DNA of 64,000 bases. Source: Escherichia fergusonii ATCC 35469. GTDB lineage: Bacteria > Pseudomonadota > Gammaproteobacteria > Enterobacterales > Enterobacteriaceae. Positions 1-9,348 of the stretch are shown piece after piece. Numbering within the stretch: position 1 is the stretch's first letter; the number at the start of each line of letters is the position of its first letter. The notes beneath the pieces are model-generated. The model searched no databases and was not told the origin of the DNA. It worked only from the letters and a program-made list of their open reading frames with translations. A program made the translations under genes and the position numbers. The stretch spans positions 2,914,001 through 2,978,000 of the forward strand of contig NC_011740.1 in assembly GCF_000026225.1 (NCBI RefSeq), given 5' to 3'.

Positions 1-219
1 AGAGTGCATTTTGCGCAATGCCTGTGCCAGCTCATGACCGAAAGCCATGCCTTCGTTCGTCAGGTCGTGAAGCAGCGGCAGCCATGAGCTGTCATCGTTA
101 CCACCACATATCATCCCACTGATTAAACCATGCATCTCAGCAGGGGTCAGACCCGTCCCTTGTTGGTTCAGATACTGGTTCATTTCGTTGTAACCAGGCA
201 TTTCGTTCTGTATAGACAT
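1..219 (-). CDS. ygfB: UPF0149 family protein YgfB (5' part, cut by window edge)
   Basis: The first 73 codons of YgfB read on the minus strand from an ATG at 219, beginning [17 protein letters not shown]. The rest of this roughly 192-residue protein lies outside the window. It belongs to the UPF0149/YecA-like family of small helical cytoplasmic proteins and has no clear enzymatic role. In E. coli it heads the pepP-ubiH-ubiI group and is divergent from zapA. Identification rests on the N-terminal sequence, which agrees with my memory of the E. coli protein, and on the neighbouring zapA. Confidence 0.93.
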
Positions 220-386
220 AAGCATTCGTCGTCAAAGGGAGGAATATTCATGATATGCTACCACTTTGGGCCCTGGTGGACCAGAAAAGGGCTTGTCTCT
301 TCTCATCAGGGTAGCTATAGTGTCGCCCCTTCGCAGACCATGGGTCTAAAGACGAAGGCAGCGCAGTCAATCAGCAGGAAGGTGGC

Positions 387-716
387 ATGTCTGCACAACC
401 CGTCGATATCCAAATTTTTGGCCGTTCACTGCGTGTGAACTGCCCGCCTGACCAAAGGGATGCGTTGAATCAGGCAGCGGACGATCTGAACCAACGGTTG
501 CAAGATCTGAAAGAACGCACTAGAGTCACAAATACTGAACAGTTGGTCTTCATTGCCGCATTGAATATCAGCTATGAGTTAGCGCAAGAAAAAGCGAAGA
601 CTCGTGACTACGCGGCAAGTATGGAACAGCGTATTCGGATGCTGCAGCAGACCATAGAACAAGCGTTACTTGAACAAGGTCGCATCACCGAAAAAACTAA
701 CCAAAACTTTGAATGA
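387..716 (+). CDS. zapA: Cell division protein ZapA
   Basis: A 109-residue protein starting [15 protein letters not shown], the usual ZapA length. ZapA binds FtsZ in the cytoplasm, cross-links protofilaments, and stabilises the Z-ring as a dimer or tetramer. The N-terminal globular half (about residues 1-50) holds the FtsZ-binding face. Residues about 60-100 are charged and heptad-like, forming the dimerising coiled coil. The ATG at 387 follows AGGAAGG and starts at the first conserved residue. It lies immediately upstream of 6S RNA and divergent from ygfB. The sequence appears identical to K-12 as I remember it. Confidence 0.97.
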
Positions 717-757
717 CACTTTTCGGTTTACTGTGGTAGAGTAACCGTGAAGACAAA

Positions 758-941
758 ATTTCTCTGAGATGTTCGCAAGCGGGCCAGTCCCCTGAGCCGA
801 TATTTCATACCACAAGAATGTGGCGCTCCGCGGTTGGTGAGCATGCTCGGTCCGTCCGAGAAGCCTTAAAACTGTGACGACACATTCACCTTGAACCAAG
901 GGTTCAAGGGTTACAGCCTGCGGCGGCATCTCGGAGATTCC
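758..941 (+). ncRNA. ssrS: 6S RNA
   Basis: The sequence from ATTTCTCTGAGATGTTCGCA to CTCGGAGATTCC matches E. coli 6S RNA in order and length (~184 nt). The ends pair (TCTCTGAGATG with the CATCTCGGAGA region) to close the long hairpin with a central bubble that mimics an open promoter. 6S RNA sequesters sigma-70 RNA polymerase in stationary phase and templates a small product RNA on outgrowth. It lies between zapA and fau and is normally co-transcribed with fau. I see one substitution from the K-12 sequence I remember (ACTGTGACG instead of ACTGCGACG). Confidence 0.97.
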
Positions 942-961
942 CTTCTTATCTGGCACCAGCC

Positions 962-1558
962 ATGACGCAACTACCTGAACTCCCGCTTTCCCGACAAGAA
1001 ATCCGCAAAATGATTCGCCAGCGTCGCCGTGCGTTAACGCCACAGCAACAGCTTGATATGGGCCAACAGGCCGCCGCGCGAATGATGAGTTACCCCCCGG
1101 TGGTAATGGCGCATACGGTCGCTGTATTCCTCTCTTTTGATGGCGAACTCGACACCCAGCCGCTCATAGAACAACTCTGGCGCGCCGGTAAGCGCGTGTA
1201 TCTTCCCGTTTTGCATCCCTTTAGTGCCGGTAATTTGCTGTTCCTGAATTACCATCCGCAAAGTGAACTAGTAATGAACAGGTTGAAGATCCATGAGCCA
1301 AAACTGGATGTGCGTGACGTTCTTCCTCTTTCTCGATTAGACGTGTTGATCACACCGCTGGTCGCCTTTGATGAGTACGGTCAGCGCCTGGGAATGGGCG
1401 GTGGTTTTTATGATCGGACCTTACAAAACTGGCAGCACTATAAAATGCAACCGGTGGGTTATGCGCATGATTGTCAGTTGGTGGAAAAACTCCCCGTTGA
1501 AGAGTGGGATATTCCACTTCCTGCGGTAGTTACGCCGTCGAAAGTCTGGGAGTGGTAA
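962..1558 (+). CDS. fau: 5-formyltetrahydrofolate cyclo-ligase family protein Fau (YgfA)
   Basis: Member of the 5-FTHF cyclo-ligase family, which converts 5-formyl-THF to methenyl-THF with ATP in the cytoplasm. The hallmark GMGGGFYDR sits near residue 142, preceded by ITPLVAFDEYGQRLG. Two starts are possible. The ATG at 962 gives 198 residues. The ATG at 1010 gives the 182 residues annotated for K-12. I prefer 962 because residues 10-25 (SRQEIRKMIRQRRRAL) match the conserved basic N-terminal helix of the family, which the shorter form truncates. The gene follows 6S RNA directly and is linked to persister formation in E. coli. Confidence 0.93.
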   Translation: MTQLPELPLSRQEIRKMIRQRRRALTPQQQLDMGQQAAARMMSYPPVVMAHTVAVFLSFDGELDTQPLIEQLWRAGKRVYLPVLHPFSAGNLLFLNYHPQSELVMNRLKIHEPKLDVRDVLPLSRLDVLITPLVAFDEYGQRLGMGGGFYDRTLQNWQHYKMQPVGYAHDCQLVEKLPVEEWDIPLPAVVTPSKVWEW

Positions 1559-1617
1559 GGGCGATACACCCGCATCGCCCTGATTGACATCGTTGATTCT
1601 TTAACCTAATTTAGTGA

Positions 1618-1757
1618 GTAAGGGTAAGGGAGGATTGCTCCTCCCTCTGACTTCTGTTTAGAAAGCTGGTGCGCTTATCATCAACAGAATGACCAGTATG
1701 ATGACGCTCTTCATCATAACCCTTCTCCTTCAAGCCCTCGCTTCGGTGAGGGCTTTA
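1618..1757 (+). ncRNA. sibC: SibC-type antisense RNA (antitoxin to IbsC)
   Basis: The block from GTAAGGGTAAGGGAGGATTG to the terminator hairpin GCCCTC-loop-GAGGGC-TTT (about 1733-1755) matches the ends of the ~140-nt Sib (QUAD) RNAs. It lies between fau and serA, where E. coli carries sibC. It runs fully antisense to the 19-codon ibsC on the other strand. Sib RNAs pair with ibs mRNA and block synthesis of the membrane toxin. Transcript ends are inferred from the K-12 homologue I remember. Confidence 0.85.
1658..1717 (-). CDS. ibsC: IbsC-type small hydrophobic toxin (19 aa)
   Basis: A 19-codon reading frame opposite sibC: ATG ATG start at 1717, then a nearly all-hydrophobic MMKSVIILVILLMISAPAF and TAA. 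Ibs peptides insert in the inner membrane and depolarise it when expressed without their Sib antisense RNA. Length, twin ATG start, hydrophobic run and position inside sibC identify it. The sequence differs from the K-12 IbsC I recall (MMRLVIILIVLLLISFSAY) at many positions while keeping the pattern. An AGAAGGG Shine-Dalgarno lies just upstream. Confidence 0.85.
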   Translation of the reverse strand: MMKSVIILVILLMISAPAF

Positions 1758-1894
1758 CCGTTACAGCCCCATGCTGCCTCGCCATCGTAAATCCTTCACA
1801 TACAAAGACAACGCATTGATCTGACTTTAATTTCTTTATTCGAGCAGACTCGCAAAGACATATGCACAGCACTGCAAATGTGGGGGAAACGGAT

Positions 1895-1924
1895 AAAAAA
1901 CGGGCAAGTCAGTGACCTGCCCGT
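1895..1924 (-). terminator. Rho-independent terminator of serA
   Basis: Read on the minus strand, ACGGGCA and TGCCCGT form a 7-bp GC-rich stem and are followed by a run of T (1895-1899), just beyond the serA stop codon at 1945. Confidence 0.85.
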
Positions 1925-1944
1925 TGATTGTCAGAGAAGGGGAA

Positions 1945-3177
1945 TTAGTACAGCAGACGGGCGCGAATAGTACCCGGAATAGCTTTCATTGCCTGCAACG
2001 CTTTTTCGGCAACGTCTTCGTCAGCTTCAATATCAATAACCACATAACCCATCTGCGCTGAGGTTTGCAGATACTGTGCAGCGATGTTAACGCCCTGCTC
2101 GGCGAAGATTTTGTTCAGCGCAGTTAACACGCCCGGACGGTTTTCGTGGATGTGCATCAGACGACGCCCACCGTGCAGTGGCAGCGAGACTTCCGGGAAG
2201 TTCACTGCAGAGAGCGTTGAGCCATTGTCAGAATACTTTATCAATTTACCCGCAACTTCCAGGCCGATATTCTCCTGCGCTTCCTGAGTCGAACCGCCAA
2301 TATGTGGCGTCAGAAGGACGTTGTCGAACTCGCAAAGCGGCGAAGTAAACGGATCGCTGTTGGTCGCCGGTTCCGTCGGGAATACGTCGATTGCCGCGCC
2401 AGCCAGGTGCTTGCTTGCCAGCGCATCACATAATGCCGGGATTTCCACCACGGTGCCGCGCGAAGCGTTAATCAGCAGTGAGCCTGGTTTCATTAGTGAA
2501 ATCTCTTTTGCGCCCATCATGTTTTTGGTAGATGGGTTTTCAGGTACGTGCAGGCTTACAACATCGCTCATATTCAGCAGGTCGGAAAGATGTTGCACCT
2601 GAGTGGCGTTGCCTAACGGTAGTTTATTTTCAATATCATAGAAATAGACATGCATCCCCAGCGATTCGGCCAGAATGCCCAGTTGCGTACCAATATGGCC
2701 GTAACCAATAATGCCGAGTTTTTTACCGCGAGCTTCAAAAGAACCCGTAGCCAGTTTGTTCCACACACCACGGTGGGCTTTAGCGTTGGCTTCCGGTACA
2801 CCACGTAGCAGGAGTAGCAATTCACCAATAACTAGCTCTGCCACAGAACGAGTGTTTGAAAACGGTGCATTAAACACCGGAATCCCACGTTTTGCCGCCG
2901 CGTTCAGGTCAACCTGATTTGTGCCAATACAGAAACAGCCAATAGCCACCAGTTTTTCTGCAGCGTTGATCACGTCTTCAGTCAGATGGGTACGGGATCG
3001 CAGACCGATGAAGTGGGCATCACGGATAGACTCTTTCAGTGCATCACTATCCAGCGCACCTTTGTGAAATTCGATATTGGTATAACCTGCTGCGCGAAGG
3101 TTTTCCAGTGCCTTTTGGTGCACTCCTTCAACCAGCAGAAACTTAATTTTGTCTTTCTCCAGCGATACCTTTGCCAT
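1945..3177 (-). CDS. serA: D-3-phosphoglycerate dehydrogenase
   Basis: SerA oxidises 3-phosphoglycerate with NAD+, the first and feedback-controlled step of serine synthesis, and can also reduce 2-oxoglutarate. It is a cytoplasmic tetramer. The Rossmann motif GYGHIG is near residue 158. The catalytic His lies in LLTPHIGGST (about residue 292), with Arg in INASRGTVV and Glu before it. A C-terminal ACT domain (about 337-410, RRLMHIHENRPGVL) binds serine. The start at 3177 (MAKVSLEKDK) gives the normal 410 residues. The frame is open 39 codons further upstream, but that part is not family-like. Terminator at 1895-1924. Confidence 0.98.
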   Translation of the reverse strand: MAKVSLEKDKIKFLLVEGVHQKALENLRAAGYTNIEFHKGALDSDALKESIRDAHFIGLRSRTHLTEDVINAAEKLVAIGCFCIGTNQVDLNAAAKRGIPVFNAPFSNTRSVAELVIGELLLLLRGVPEANAKAHRGVWNKLATGSFEARGKKLGIIGYGHIGTQLGILAESLGMHVYFYDIENKLPLGNATQVQHLSDLLNMSDVVSLHVPENPSTKNMMGAKEISLMKPGSLLINASRGTVVEIPALCDALASKHLAGAAIDVFPTEPATNSDPFTSPLCEFDNVLLTPHIGGSTQEAQENIGLEVAGKLIKYSDNGSTLSAVNFPEVSLPLHGGRRLMHIHENRPGVLTALNKIFAEQGVNIAAQYLQTSAQMGYVVIDIEADEDVAEKALQAMKAIPGTIRARLLY

Positions 3178-3419
3178 TTCCCGATCCTGTCTTCTGAATA
3201 TGTTGTGTATGGATTTGCATCCGCCTTTCAACATATCAAAAAAAATTAATGCGGCAATATGAACGTTTGCGTCGCCATTATGAGGAAATCTCAAACAGCG
3301 TCGTTAAACAGAGGAAAATGCTGTTAATGGAATGTTTTATGAAAGGATCGGCAGGGTCAATTGAAAAACGTGACACTTGTCACTAAATTTGCCCTGCCAG
3401 ATTATTTTAACAAAGTGGC

Positions 3420-4079
3420 TTATTTAACGATGGTTTTTACGCCTTCAGCGGTGCCAATCAGTGCCACATCCGCGCCACGGTTAGCAAATAAACCGACAGT
3501 AACCACACCTGGGATGGCATTAATCGCATTTTCCATTGCCACCGGGTCAAGGATCTCCATACCGTGCACATCAAGAATAACGTTACCGTTATCAGTGATC
3601 ACACCCTGACGGTATTCCGGACGCCCGCCCAGTTTCACCAGCTGGCGAGCCACTGCACTACGAGCCATAGGAATCACTTCTACTGGCAGTGGAAATTTAC
3701 CGAGAATATCCACTTGCTTGGAGGCATCTGCGATGCAGATAAATTTTTTCGCCACGGAAGCGATGATTTTTTCACGGGTTAACGCTGCGCCACCGCCTTT
3801 GATCATCTGCATATGACCGTTAATTTCATCAGCACCGTCAACGTAGATACCGAGGCTGTCCACATCGTTGAGATCAAAAACGGTAATACCAAGGCTTTTC
3901 AGCTTTTCGGTTGACGCATCCGAGCTGGAAACCGCCCCTTCAATTTGATCTTTCATCGTGCCTAATGCATCAATAAAATGTGCAGCGGTTGAGCCAGTAC
4001 CGACCCCAACGATAGTGCCCGGCTGTACATACTGAAGCGCCGCCCAACCTACTGCTTTTTTCAGTTCATCCTGCGTCAT
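3420..4079 (-). CDS. rpiA: Ribose-5-phosphate isomerase A
   Basis: The 219-residue constitutive isomerase interconverts ribulose-5-phosphate and ribose-5-phosphate in the non-oxidative pentose phosphate pathway. The substrate phosphate loop GVGTGSTAAHF is near residue 25. YVDGADEIN (Asp81, Asp84) and KGGGAALTREK (Lys94, catalytic Glu103) are intact. Full length, with the start at MTQDELKKAVGWAAL. It is transcribed from its own region between serA and argP, and argP starts on the other strand 160 bp away. Confidence 0.98.
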   Translation of the reverse strand: MTQDELKKAVGWAALQYVQPGTIVGVGTGSTAAHFIDALGTMKDQIEGAVSSSDASTEKLKSLGITVFDLNDVDSLGIYVDGADEINGHMQMIKGGGAALTREKIIASVAKKFICIADASKQVDILGKFPLPVEVIPMARSAVARQLVKLGGRPEYRQGVITDNGNVILDVHGMEILDPVAMENAINAIPGVVTVGLFANRGADVALIGTAEGVKTIVK

Positions 4080-4238
4080 GATTGTTTTCGCCTGTGCTGT
4101 AAAAACTCTGGCGCATTATAGATCATTAGACGGAAAAATCTTCCCGCCCTTACTCACGGCTGTTTGTTTTGGTCTGTACCCAAGGCAAATTTATGTCATA
4201 GTGCAAGAAAAAGAACACAACAGGAGCAAACAACAACA

Positions 4239-5132
4239 ATGAAACGCCCGGACTACAGAACACTGCAGGCACTGGACGCGGTAATACGTGAACGAGGTTT
4301 TGAACGCGCAGCACAAAAATTATGCATCACGCAATCTGCCGTTTCACAACGTATAAAACAGCTGGAAAATATGTTCGGGCAGCCATTGCTGGTACGTACC
4401 GTTCCTCCACGTCCTACAGAACAGGGGCAGAAGTTGCTGGCACTGTTGCGTCAGGTTGAGCTACTGGAAGAAGAGTGGCTGGGTGATGAGCAAACCGGCT
4501 CAACACCCTTGCTGTTATCACTGGCGGTCAACGCCGACAGTCTGGCTACCTGGTTGCTGCCTGCGCTGGCACCTGTTCTGGCTGATTCCCCAATCCGTCT
4601 TAATTTGCAGGTAGAAGACGAAACGCGAACTCAGGAGCGTTTGCGTCGTGGAGAAGTCGTGGGGGCCGTGAGTATCCAACCGCAAGCGCTGCCGAGTTGC
4701 CTCGTGGACAAACTTGGTGCGCTTGATTATCTGTTCGTCAGCTCAAAACCGTTTGCAGAAAAATATTTCCCGAATGGAGTAACGCGTGCCGCGCTGCTGA
4801 AAGCACCTGTCGTAGCATTTGACCATCTGGATGATATGCATCAGGCATTTTTGCAGCAAAACTTCGATCTGCCACCAGGCAGCGTGCCATGCCATATCGT
4901 GAATTCTTCGGAAGCCTTCGTGCAGCTCGCCCGACAGGGAACAACCTGTTGTATGATCCCTCATCTGCAAATTGAGAAAGAACTGGCAAGCGGTGAGTTG
5001 ATTAATTTAACACCAGGTCTATTGCAAAGGCGGATGCTTTACTGGCACCGGTTTGCGCCAGAAAGTCGTATGATGCGTAAAGTGACCGATGCCCTGCTGG
5101 AATACGGACATAAGGTTTTGCGTCAGGATTAA
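4239..5132 (+). CDS. argP: LysR-type regulator ArgP (IciA)
   Basis: A 297-residue LysR-family transcription factor that activates argO, dapB, lysP and other genes in response to arginine and lysine, and was earlier named for inhibition of oriC opening. The winged helix-turn-helix occupies residues 1-60 (FERAAQKLCITQSAVSQRIK). The effector domain is about 90-297. The start is the ATG at 4239 (MKRPDYRTLQ) after AGGAGC. The open frame to 4164 upstream is not conserved. Its target argO lies about 1 kb downstream, with yggE between. Confidence 0.97.
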   Translation: MKRPDYRTLQALDAVIRERGFERAAQKLCITQSAVSQRIKQLENMFGQPLLVRTVPPRPTEQGQKLLALLRQVELLEEEWLGDEQTGSTPLLLSLAVNADSLATWLLPALAPVLADSPIRLNLQVEDETRTQERLRRGEVVGAVSIQPQALPSCLVDKLGALDYLFVSSKPFAEKYFPNGVTRAALLKAPVVAFDHLDDMHQAFLQQNFDLPPGSVPCHIVNSSEAFVQLARQGTTCCMIPHLQIEKELASGELINLTPGLLQRRMLYWHRFAPESRMMRKVTDALLEYGHKVLRQD

Positions 5133-5136
5133 AATT

Positions 5137-5161
5137 TTCACCCGGTGTGAAACCGGGTGAA
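5137..5161. terminator. Bidirectional terminator between argP and yggE
   Basis: A perfect 9-bp stem TTCACCCGG / CCGGGTGAA with a 7-nt loop, flanked by an A run on the argP side and TTGTTTT on the yggE side. It can end both convergent genes. Confidence 0.85.
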
Positions 5162-5166
5162 TTGTT

Positions 5167-5907
5167 TTACTGGGCTTTGTTGGTTGTTGGTTTCTGTTCT
5201 GCAGCAGGTTCAAGTTGGAACACCACATCAACCTGATCATCAAATTGAATCGTTGCCTGCTCGTAGGTTTCTTGAGCATTTGACGGTGCTGCATCTGCTT
5301 TCATCATTCTAACCATTGGGCTGGGCTGATAGTTAGAGACGTGATAGCGCACGCTGTAAACTGGCCCCAGTTTACTATTAAAGCCTTCAGCCAACTCCTG
5401 CGCCTGATGAATAGCATCTTTTATTGCCGCCTGACGTGCTTTGTCCTTATAAGAATCTGGTTGCGCAACGCCTAACGACACAGAACGAATCTCGTTTAAC
5501 CCCGCTTTCAATGCACCATCCAGCAACGGGTTAAGTTTATCTAACTGACGCAGTGTCACTTCAACGGTGCGCACCGCGCGATATCCTTTCAGAATACTTT
5601 TACCGTTCTGGTAATCGTAATCCGGCTGGGTTCGCAAATTTGCCGAACGAATATCTTTTTTGCTGATCTGATTCAGTTCCAGAAAGGTAAGATATTGCGC
5701 AACACGCTCATCTGCCTGTTTTTTAGCCGTGGCAGCATCTTTCGCTGCTACATTGACTTCAATTGAAAGGGTAGCAATATCGGGCACCGCATCCACACTT
5801 GCCGTCCCGGAAGTCACAACATGTGGCCCTTCAGGCAATTCACTTGCCTGAGCAGACATGCCGCTGAAACCAACTAACGCCGCCAGGGCCAATACTTTGA
5901 CGTTCAC
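5167..5907 (-). CDS. yggE: Periplasmic SIMPL-domain protein YggE
   Basis: A 246-residue SIMPL (DUF541) protein. A Sec signal peptide (MNVKVLALAALVGFSGMSAQA) is followed by the domain core (HVVTSGTASVDAVPDIATLSIEV to the C terminus). E. coli YggE is reported to lower oxidative-stress damage, but its biochemical activity is unknown. It is transcribed convergently with argP and in the same direction as argO. Its length matches K-12. Confidence 0.95.
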   Translation of the reverse strand: MNVKVLALAALVGFSGMSAQASELPEGPHVVTSGTASVDAVPDIATLSIEVNVAAKDAATAKKQADERVAQYLTFLELNQISKKDIRSANLRTQPDYDYQNGKSILKGYRAVRTVEVTLRQLDKLNPLLDGALKAGLNEIRSVSLGVAQPDSYKDKARQAAIKDAIHQAQELAEGFNSKLGPVYSVRYHVSNYQPSPMVRMMKADAAPSNAQETYEQATIQFDDQVDVVFQLEPAAEQKPTTNKAQ

Positions 5908-6187
5908 TATTGTTTCTCCATGTAACGTAAATTGCCCAAAGTAAAGGGCGCATAACCAAAAGTTTAGTCATACGCCCTTAATTTTACCATCAGACAATAC
6001 CCTAACAGTTGAACGACTTACATCTGAACCGGATATAAGCTTTACTCAAGGTTGGCGTGACGGGCGAGCATTTCTGCTTCCGTTTGTCCAGTGTGCTCCA
6101 TCAGGACTGATTGTGGATTTTCAGTGGTTGCACAGATAAGCAAATTAGGCAGCTATCTTCATGGCTTCTGCTGTTTTTCGCAACACC

Positions 6188-6823
6188 TCAACGAATTAAT
6201 GCTTGTAAATGTTCCACACCATCTTTCGCCAGCTGCAAGGCAATAAACCACATAACACATCCCACTACCAGATTGATAATGCGCTGTGCTTTTGCCGTAC
6301 GCAGACCCGGTGCCAGCCAGGCTGCGAGAAGAGCCAGACCAAAGAACCAGAGGAAAGAGGCGCTAATTGTCCCGAGCGCAAACCAACGTTTTGGTTCAAC
6401 ATCAAGCTGCCCACCAAGGCTACCCAGCACCACAAAAGTATCCAGGTAAACATGCGGATTCAGCCAGGTCACTGCCAGCATGGTGGCGATAATTTTCCAT
6501 CTTCCTTGCTTCAGGACTTCGGCACTGGCTAACTCAATATTACTGCTCATTGCGGTTTTAAAAGCGCCAAAACCATACCACAGCAAGAAGGCTACGCCGC
6601 CCCAGGTGACCAGCGCCAGCAACCACGGCGACTGCATCAATAACGCGCTGCCACCAAAAATCCCCGCGCAAATCAGGACCAAATCACTGATAGCACAAAG
6701 TAAGGCAATCATAATGTGGTACTGACGACGAATGCCCTGATTCATCACAAAAGCATTTTGTGGACCGAGCGGTAGGATCATAGCCGCCCCAAGCGCAAGC
6801 CCTTGAAAGTAATAAGAAAACAC
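6188..6823 (-). CDS. argO: Arginine exporter ArgO
   Basis: A 211-residue inner-membrane LysE/ArgO-family exporter with about six hydrophobic helices. The N-terminal signature GLALGAAMILPLGPQNAFVMNQ (residues ~8-29) is typical of the family. It exports arginine and the toxic analogue canavanine. Transcription in E. coli requires ArgP with arginine, and argP is encoded just upstream on the map. The ATG at 6823 is consistent with K-12 length. Confidence 0.97.
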   Translation of the reverse strand: MFSYYFQGLALGAAMILPLGPQNAFVMNQGIRRQYHIMIALLCAISDLVLICAGIFGGSALLMQSPWLLALVTWGGVAFLLWYGFGAFKTAMSSNIELASAEVLKQGRWKIIATMLAVTWLNPHVYLDTFVVLGSLGGQLDVEPKRWFALGTISASFLWFFGLALLAAWLAPGLRTAKAQRIINLVVGCVMWFIALQLAKDGVEHLQALIR

Positions 6824-6961
6824 GTTGGATATTCCGAATTAAGTATCTGATGCAGAGACTATATCGCGGGATTGTTATTAGCGGAAATTGATAATATTAA
6901 TTGGCAATCAGAAAAACTAATAAGAGAGAGGCCAGAGAGTATTATCTGGCCTCAGCGTTGA

Positions 6962-7822
<861 letters not shown>

Positions 7823-7956
7823 TCAATATTCCTTTTCAACTGACTCAAAATGGAGAAATACACTCCGCCGCCTTATGACGGGCAGACTGACAAGGGTAAA
7901 CAATAAAGCATAATTTTGCCAAATAGATCACAGATTTCTCATCTGCATCACCTTGC

Positions 7957-8160
7957 TTTTGGTGAAAAAAGATCCGCAGAGCGGGCCTCAGACAGATAGC
8001 AATGTGCGATTTGTCATACTGGATGCGGCTTTAACGCCTTATCCAGCCTACAAAAACCTGCAAATTCAATATATTGCAGGATACGTGTAGGCCTGATAAG
8101 CGTAGCGCATCAGGCATTTTTTCTTTTGGCGAAAAAAAGACCCGCAGAGCGGGCCTTGAG
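7957..8160. repeat. REP/BIME block between duplicated terminator copies
   Basis: Two REP palindromes in opposite orientation lie at about 8020-8053 (CTGGATGCGG...CCAGCCTACA) and 8087-8117 (GTAGGCCTGATAAGCG...), forming a small BIME. On each side sits a copy of the same ~35-bp segment: 7957-7992 and 8124-8160, sharing CCGCAGAGCGGGCCT. Each copy contains a CCCGC/GCGGG-type hairpin next to an A run. The right copy is the terminator of fbaA. Confidence 0.8.
8131..8155 (-). terminator. Terminator of fbaA
   Basis: On the minus strand, GGCCCGCTCTGCGGGTC forms a short GC-rich hairpin followed by seven T (8132-8138 as A on the plus strand), just past the fbaA stop codon. Confidence 0.8.
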
Positions 8161-8179
8161 ATAAGCAGAAAGGAATATC

Positions 8180-9259
8180 TTACAGAACGTCGATCGCGTT
8201 CAGTTCCTGGAATGCTTTTTCCAGACGAGCGATCATCGAAGTCTGACCGGCACGCAGCCATACGCGCGGATCGTAGTATTTCTTGTTCGGCTGATCTTCG
8301 CCTTTCGGGTTACCCAGCTGACCCTGCAGATAAGCTTCGTTCGCTTTGTAATAGTTCAGAACACCTTCCCAGGTTGCCCATTGGGTATCGGTATCGATGT
8401 TCATTTTCACTACGCCGTAGCTTACGGAGTCTTTGATTTCCTGAGCAGTAGAACCGGAACCGCCGTGGAATACGAAGTTCAGGCTGTTGTGCGGCAGGTT
8501 GTGTTTCTTGGAAACATATTCCTGAGAGTCACGCAGGATGGTCGGAGTCAGAACAACGTTACCCGGCTTGTATACGCCGTGTACGTTACCGAAGGACGCT
8601 GCGATGGTGAAGCGCGGGCTGATTTTGCTCAGCTCAGTGTATGCGTAATCAACGTCTTCCGGCTGGGTGTACAGTGCAGAAGCATCCATGTGGCTGTTGT
8701 CCACGCCGTCTTCTTCACCACCGGTGCAACCCAGTTCGATTTCCAGAGTCATGCCGATTTTGGACATACGCTCCAGGTATTTAGAGCAGATTTCGATGTT
8801 CTCTTGCAGAGATTCTTCAGACAGGTCGATCATGTGAGAAGAGAACAGCGGCTTACCGGTAGCTGCGAAGTGTTTTTCACCCGCGTCCAGCAGACCGTCG
8901 ATCCACGGCAGCAGTTTTTTCGCGCAGTGGTCGGTGTGCAGGATCACTGGAACACCATAGTGTTCAGCCATCTGGTGAACGTGATGCGCACCAGAGATTG
9001 CGCCCAGGATAGCAGCACCCTGCGGAACGTCAGATTTCACGCCTTTACCAGCGATAAAGGAAGCACCACCGTTGGAGAACTGAACGATAACCGGCGCTTT
9101 AACTTTAGCAGCGGTTTCCAGTACGGCGTTGATGGAGTCAGTACCGACGCAGTTTACTGCTGGCAGTGCGAAGTTGTTTTCTTTTGCTACCTGGAAAACT
9201 TTCTGTACGTCATCACCAGTGATTACGCCAGGTTTTACGAAATCAAAAATCTTAGACAT
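8180..9259 (-). CDS. fbaA: Class II fructose-bisphosphate aldolase
   Basis: The 359-residue zinc-dependent aldolase of glycolysis and gluconeogenesis cleaves fructose-1,6-bisphosphate to dihydroxyacetone phosphate and glyceraldehyde-3-phosphate. The motif LHTDHCAKK near residue 107 carries the catalytic Asp and a zinc His. Further zinc ligands lie in ELGCTGGEEDG, NVHGVY and FHGGSGS. It is the last gene of the epd-pgk-fbaA cluster, 89 bp after pgk, with a terminator at 8131-8155. The sequence is indistinguishable from K-12 as I remember it. Confidence 0.98.
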   Translation of the reverse strand: MSKIFDFVKPGVITGDDVQKVFQVAKENNFALPAVNCVGTDSINAVLETAAKVKAPVIVQFSNGGASFIAGKGVKSDVPQGAAILGAISGAHHVHQMAEHYGVPVILHTDHCAKKLLPWIDGLLDAGEKHFAATGKPLFSSHMIDLSEESLQENIEICSKYLERMSKIGMTLEIELGCTGGEEDGVDNSHMDASALYTQPEDVDYAYTELSKISPRFTIAASFGNVHGVYKPGNVVLTPTILRDSQEYVSKKHNLPHNSLNFVFHGGSGSTAQEIKDSVSYGVVKMNIDTDTQWATWEGVLNYYKANEAYLQGQLGNPKGEDQPNKKYYDPRVWLRAGQTSMIARLEKAFQELNAIDVL

Positions 9260-9348
9260 GTCTCTTGTCCTGTATCGTCGGGCTGTAGAAAATTGCGTGC
9301 TCTAAAAGCGCGCTGAAACAAGGGCAGGTTTCCCTGCCCTGTGATTTT

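Noticed and set aside
1945..3294. 449-residue version of SerA
   Set aside because: The extra 39 N-terminal residues are unlike the family; the start at 3177 gives the known 410-residue enzyme.
8381..9316. 311-codon open frame antisense to fbaA
   Set aside because: It mirrors fbaA codon bias; composition (Phe/Val/Arg-rich) is not protein-like and the opposite strand encodes a certain enzyme.
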